Positions 61,186 through 64,000 of a stretch of 64,000 nt of DNA are shown one piece after another. Position 1 is the stretch's first letter. Each line of letters begins with the position of its first letter. Origin of the DNA: DATKJS01 sp964551995 (lineage in GTDB: Bacteria; Acidobacteriota; Aminicenantia; Aminicenantales; Saccharicenantaceae); NCBI GenBank assembly GCA_964551995.1, contig CAZKFD010000032.1:124001-188000 (forward strand). Reading direction: 5' to 3'. The position numbers and the translations under genes were made by a program. The notes beneath the pieces were generated by a model that saw nothing but the letters and a program-made list of their open reading frames with translations, was not told where the DNA came from and did not search any database.

Positions 61186-64000
61186 GGGTCCCGCACCGTC
61201 TGCATCTCCATCTGCGGATCCGGGAACACATCCAGGGGCTCGTCCGGAGGACCCGGCGCTTTGCACTCATGCTCTTCGTCCTGATCCTTCTCTTCGGCAG
61301 CGTCGTCGTCGGCAAGAACATCTTTTTGGGACAGCTCAAGAGGGAGATCCGAAGGACCTTCCGGTACGGCGATCTCCGGATGTCGTATTTTCCGCCGGCG
61401 ATCGTCCTCGAAAACGTCCGTTCCGTGCCCGAGCCTCCGGTGTTCCGGGCGCGCCTCATCCGGGTCGAGCTCCCGTTCCTGTCGCTTCTTAGGAACGAAA
61501 AGTCTGTGACGGTCTTTCTCGACAGCCCCGAGGTCCGGATCCGCGCCGGGGTGCTCCCGGCGGCCGGCAGGGAGCGGCTTCCCCTCTCCCTTCCGTTCAC
61601 GATCGAGCGCGGGCTCATCCGCAACGGCAGGCTGCTCTACGAGGGTCAGGGACGCTTTTTCGAAGCCTCCGGCCTCAAGGCCGTCTTCACCGAGAGGGGG
61701 GCGGGGTTCGAGTTGAAGGCGGACTCGGACAGGCTGACGGTCGCACCGGTTCCCGGCAAGCCGGGGTTCACCGGGGTCTTCGGGATCGATCTCGCCGGCA
61801 GCGGAGACGACGTCCGCGTTCGGCGTCTCACCGTCGAGGGCCCGGACGCAGTCCTGAAGGCGGAGGGGCACGTCCGGAACCTCCGCCATCCGGAGTTCGA
61901 CGCCGATATCCGCTATGAAATCGAAGCCGCACGCGCCGCGGACATGCTCCAGCTTCCCTTCACCTGGAAGGGAAGGTTCGGGGGCTCGGGCAAGCTCGGG
62001 ATCAAGGCCGGAGCCGTCACCCTGACCTCGGACCTTGCGGGCGAAGCGCTCGTCGTGAGCGGCGTTCCCATGGGGCGCGTCCAGGGGCGCCTCAAGTACG
62101 GCCCGGGGGCCGGCGGCACGCTGGACCTGGACATCCAAAAGCCCGGCCTTCCCGCCGAATCCCTTTCGCTCGCTTTTCAGGGGAGCCGCGTCACGGGCCA
62201 GGCCCGAAGCGTTTATCTCGACCCCGTCATGAGCGAGATCAAAACGGCCTGGCCCGTAGAGTCTCCCCTCTGGGGGACGTTCACCCTGGACAACGGAAGG
62301 CTCGAGGCGGAGGGCGAGTTCCGTGACAAGACCCTGGAGAGGCGCGGAAACCGCTTCTCCCTGCGCGGCGAGGTGAAGGTCGGGTTCAACGTGGCGACCC
62401 AGGACCTCGAGATCTCCACCGGCTCCATCCTGTCCAGCTTCGGCCGATTTGACGCCCGGTCGGTGTCCCGGATCAACGGTCCCATCGACGCGGAGATCCG
62501 GGGAACGGTCACGGACGTCAAGCAGACGCGCGAGTTCCTGTCGCTCTTGCTCGAGCAGACATTCGTTTTTCCCGAGATCCGGGGCGCCGGATATGCCGAC
62601 GTGCGGTTGACTGGGAGCTCGCTCGATCCGAAGATCGACATCAAAGGCTCCTTCTCGCCCGGTGGCTTCGGGCTGTTCAACGCGGCCTTCGTCGACGGCG
62701 AGGCCATAATATCCGGCAAGGACTTCCAGGGGACTTTCCATGTGGACGACCCCGACCTCAAGGCCGACCTTCGCATTTCCGTGGACCCCGAGAAAACCGA
62801 GGCGGACATCGACAACGCGGAGGGCAACATCGGCAAGGTCTTCGCGGACCTGGAGGTCCCCTTTCCCCTCCAGGGCCGCGCCTCCGGCCATTTCCACGTC
62901 GTCCAGACGCTCACCAGTCAGGACATCACCGGGACGTTTTCGTGCCCCGAAATCGCTGGACTCGGCGAGCGGGCGCGCAACGTCCGGGGGAGCCTCGAAT
63001 GGAAGGACGGTAGCCTGTCTCTTTCGGATATCAGCCTGGACATCTACGGGGGCACGGTCAAAGGGCGGGCCCGGCTGGAGCTCCCGGGCAGGGCTTTCGA
63101 CGCCGACATCCGCGCCGACAACGTCGACCTTGCCCAGGTGGCTCCCGGCGTCAGCGGAGTTCTCTCCCTGTCCCTCGCGGGTCGCGGCACATTCGGAAAG
63201 GACCGGCTGTCGGGCCGGTACACGGTAGAGGACCTCCTCGTGCCGCCCCTCCAAAAGACAGAGGCCGATGGCGAGGTCAGCCTGGCTTATGTGCAGAACC
63301 GGGTGTCCGTCGAGGCCTCCGGCCGCTTCGCCCCCGGCGACAACGAAGCCCAAGCCGCCTTCTCCATCCCCCTGACGGAGAACTCCCTCGCCGGAAGCCT
63401 CAAAGGGCACTGGACGAACCTCGACCTCCTCCTGCCGTGGACGGGAGCGAAGGGCCGCCTGGAATTCGCCGTCGAGTTCAGCGGCCCGCGGACCTCCCCG
63501 CACGTTTCCGGAACGGTCGGTTTTCAGGGCCCCCTGATGCCGTTCCCGCGTTTCGCCCACGCCGTCACCGACTACTCGGGCACGGTCCATATCGAGAACG
63601 GGCGGCTCATTATCACGGACCTCAAGGGGAAGCTCGGCGGCGGCGATGTCTCCGCGGCCGGGGAAATCGGCCTCGGAAAGTCCGGCGTCGAGACGATCCG
63701 CATGAGCATGAGCGGGAAGGACATGCAGGTCGCGCTGCTCGAAGGGACCCGGGCCCTCGTGGACGGGAACGCCCAGATGATCAAGGACAGCGGCCAGTTC
63801 GTCTTGGACGGAGATTTCCTGATCAAGAAGCTCCTCTGGCGCCGCGAGTTCTTCGAGACCTTCAGCTTCTCCTCGGCCGCGCTCTACGAGGCGAACCCGG
63901 AGCCCTCGTTTTTCGACGACATGACGCTCAACCTCCGGCTCAGTGCCCCCGATAACGCGGTCGTAGATAATTCGCTCGGCCGGGCGACGGGGCGCTTTGA
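61182..64000 (+). CDS. TamB/AsmA-like envelope protein, cut by window end
   Basis: An open frame of at least 939 codons that runs off the window. It starts with GTG at 61182, overlapping the stop of the aldolase gene. One membrane segment (about residues 28-46, FALMLFVLILLFGSVVVG) is followed by a long run of short beta-strands with Asp/Gly-rich turns, for example GYADVRLTGSSLDPKIDIKG and VSGTVGFQGPLMPFPRF. That is the layout of AsmA-like/TamB proteins that bridge the inner and outer membranes for lipid or barrel assembly. The alternate-strand content and size fit; the C-terminal TamB domain is not visible. Confidence 0.82.
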   Translation, partial: MRVPHRLHLHLRIREHIQGLVRRTRRFALMLFVLILLFGSVVVGKNIFLGQLKREIRRTFRYGDLRMSYFPPAIVLENVRSVPEPPVFRARLIRVELPFLSLLRNEKSVTVFLDSPEVRIRAGVLPAAGRERLPLSLPFTIERGLIRNGRLLYEGQGRFFEASGLKAVFTERGAGFELKADSDRLTVAPVPGKPGFTGVFGIDLAGSGDDVRVRRLTVEGPDAVLKAEGHVRNLRHPEFDADIRYEIEAARAADMLQLPFTWKGRFGGSGKLGIKAGAVTLTSDLAGEALVVSGVPMGRVQGRLKYGPGAGGTLDLDIQKPGLPAESLSLAFQGSRVTGQARSVYLDPVMSEIKTAWPVESPLWGTFTLDNGRLEAEGEFRDKTLERRGNRFSLRGEVKVGFNVATQDLEISTGSILSSFGRFDARSVSRINGPIDAEIRGTVTDVKQTREFLSLLLEQTFVFPEIRGAGYADVRLTGSSLDPKIDIKGSFSPGGFGLFNAAFVDGEAIISGKDFQGTFHVDDPDLKADLRISVDPEKTEADIDNAEGNIGKVFADLEVPFPLQGRASGHFHVVQTLTSQDITGTFSCPEIAGLGERARNVRGSLEWKDGSLSLSDISLDIYGGTVKGRARLELPGRAFDADIRADNVDLAQVAPGVSGVLSLSLAGRGTFGKDRLSGRYTVEDLLVPPLQKTEADGEVSLAYVQNRVSVEASGRFAPGDNEAQAAFSIPLTENSLAGSLKGHWTNLDLLLPWTGAKGRLEFAVEFSGPRTSPHVSGTVGFQGPLMPFPRFAHAVTDYSGTVHIENGRLIITDLKGKLGGGDVSAAGEIGLGKSGVETIRMSMSGKDMQVALLEGTRALVDGNAQMIKDSGQFVLDGDFLIKKLLWRREFFETFSFSSAALYEANPEPSFFDDMTLNLRLSAPDNAVVDNSLGRATGRF

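Overview
The window is GC-rich bacterial chromosome, densely coded on both strands, with about 50 protein genes. I see no rRNA, tRNA, CRISPR array, insertion sequence or prophage. Secreted BNR/VPS10-type and S9 peptidases, a zinc-ribbon Ser/Thr kinase, DUF481 and DUF3943 outer-membrane-type proteins and a mitochondrial-type EF-G suggest a Gram-negative bacterium of the Acidobacteriota/Aminicenantes kind. That placement is inference from gene content. Oxygen-sensitive Fe-S serine dehydratase, a rubredoxin/ferredoxin-thioredoxin-reductase protein, phosphate acetyltransferase and two kinds of CoA-transferase point to anaerobic, amino-acid- or peptide-fermenting life.

Layout. 0.2-11.4 kb: exported proteins, a frameshifted glycosidase-like gene, a flippase-like membrane protein, a HAD phosphatase, an EF-G of the mitochondrial EFG1 type paired with a P-loop ATPase, and a secreted GH51-type arabinofuranosidase. 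11.4-15.6 kb: a five-gene operon coding a rubredoxin-FTR protein, a CPHC glutaredoxin-like protein, then E1alpha, E1beta and E2 of a 2-oxoacid dehydrogenase, with no E3. 15.6-27.1 kb: DUF481 protein, ROK sugar kinase plus FHS-type sugar transporter, S9 peptidase, a DUF2178/XRE pair under a palindromic operator, YgjP peptidase, BNR-repeat protein, Ste24-like protease. 27.2-33.8 kb: GNAT and DUF2156 proteins, Pta, a metallo-hydrolase and two CoA-transferase systems.

33.8-50.3 kb is the metabolic core. Rightward, an archaeal-type HMG-CoA synthase, acetoacetyl-CoA thiolase and DUF35 protein are followed by 3-methylcrotonyl-CoA carboxylase beta, 3-methylglutaconyl-CoA hydratase, biotin carboxylase and biotin carrier. 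Leftward, one promoter drives MeaB-type GTPase, the large and small subunits of a B12 mutase, acyl-CoA dehydrogenase, crotonase, 3-hydroxyacyl-CoA dehydrogenase and thiolase; a second acyl-CoA dehydrogenase has its own promoter. The mutase carries Phe76 and Gln194 where methylmalonyl-CoA mutase has Tyr and Arg, the signature of isobutyryl-CoA mutase. Together the genes could interconvert isobutyryl-CoA, butyryl-CoA and acetyl-CoA, and isovaleryl-CoA, 3-methylglutaconyl-CoA and HMG-CoA. This would fit valine/leucine breakdown, or HMG-CoA-derived isovaleryl-CoA synthesis.

50.3-64 kb: Fe-S L-serine dehydratase, AI-2E family protein, Ser/Thr kinase with LMW phosphatase, nucleotidyltransferase, then a tightly coupled run of hslV, hslU, an LptM-like lipoprotein with FN3 domains, a FAH-family hydrolase, a transaldolase-like aldolase and a TamB/AsmA-like protein cut by the window end. 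Many genes are preceded by sigma70-like promoters with a 17-base spacer.
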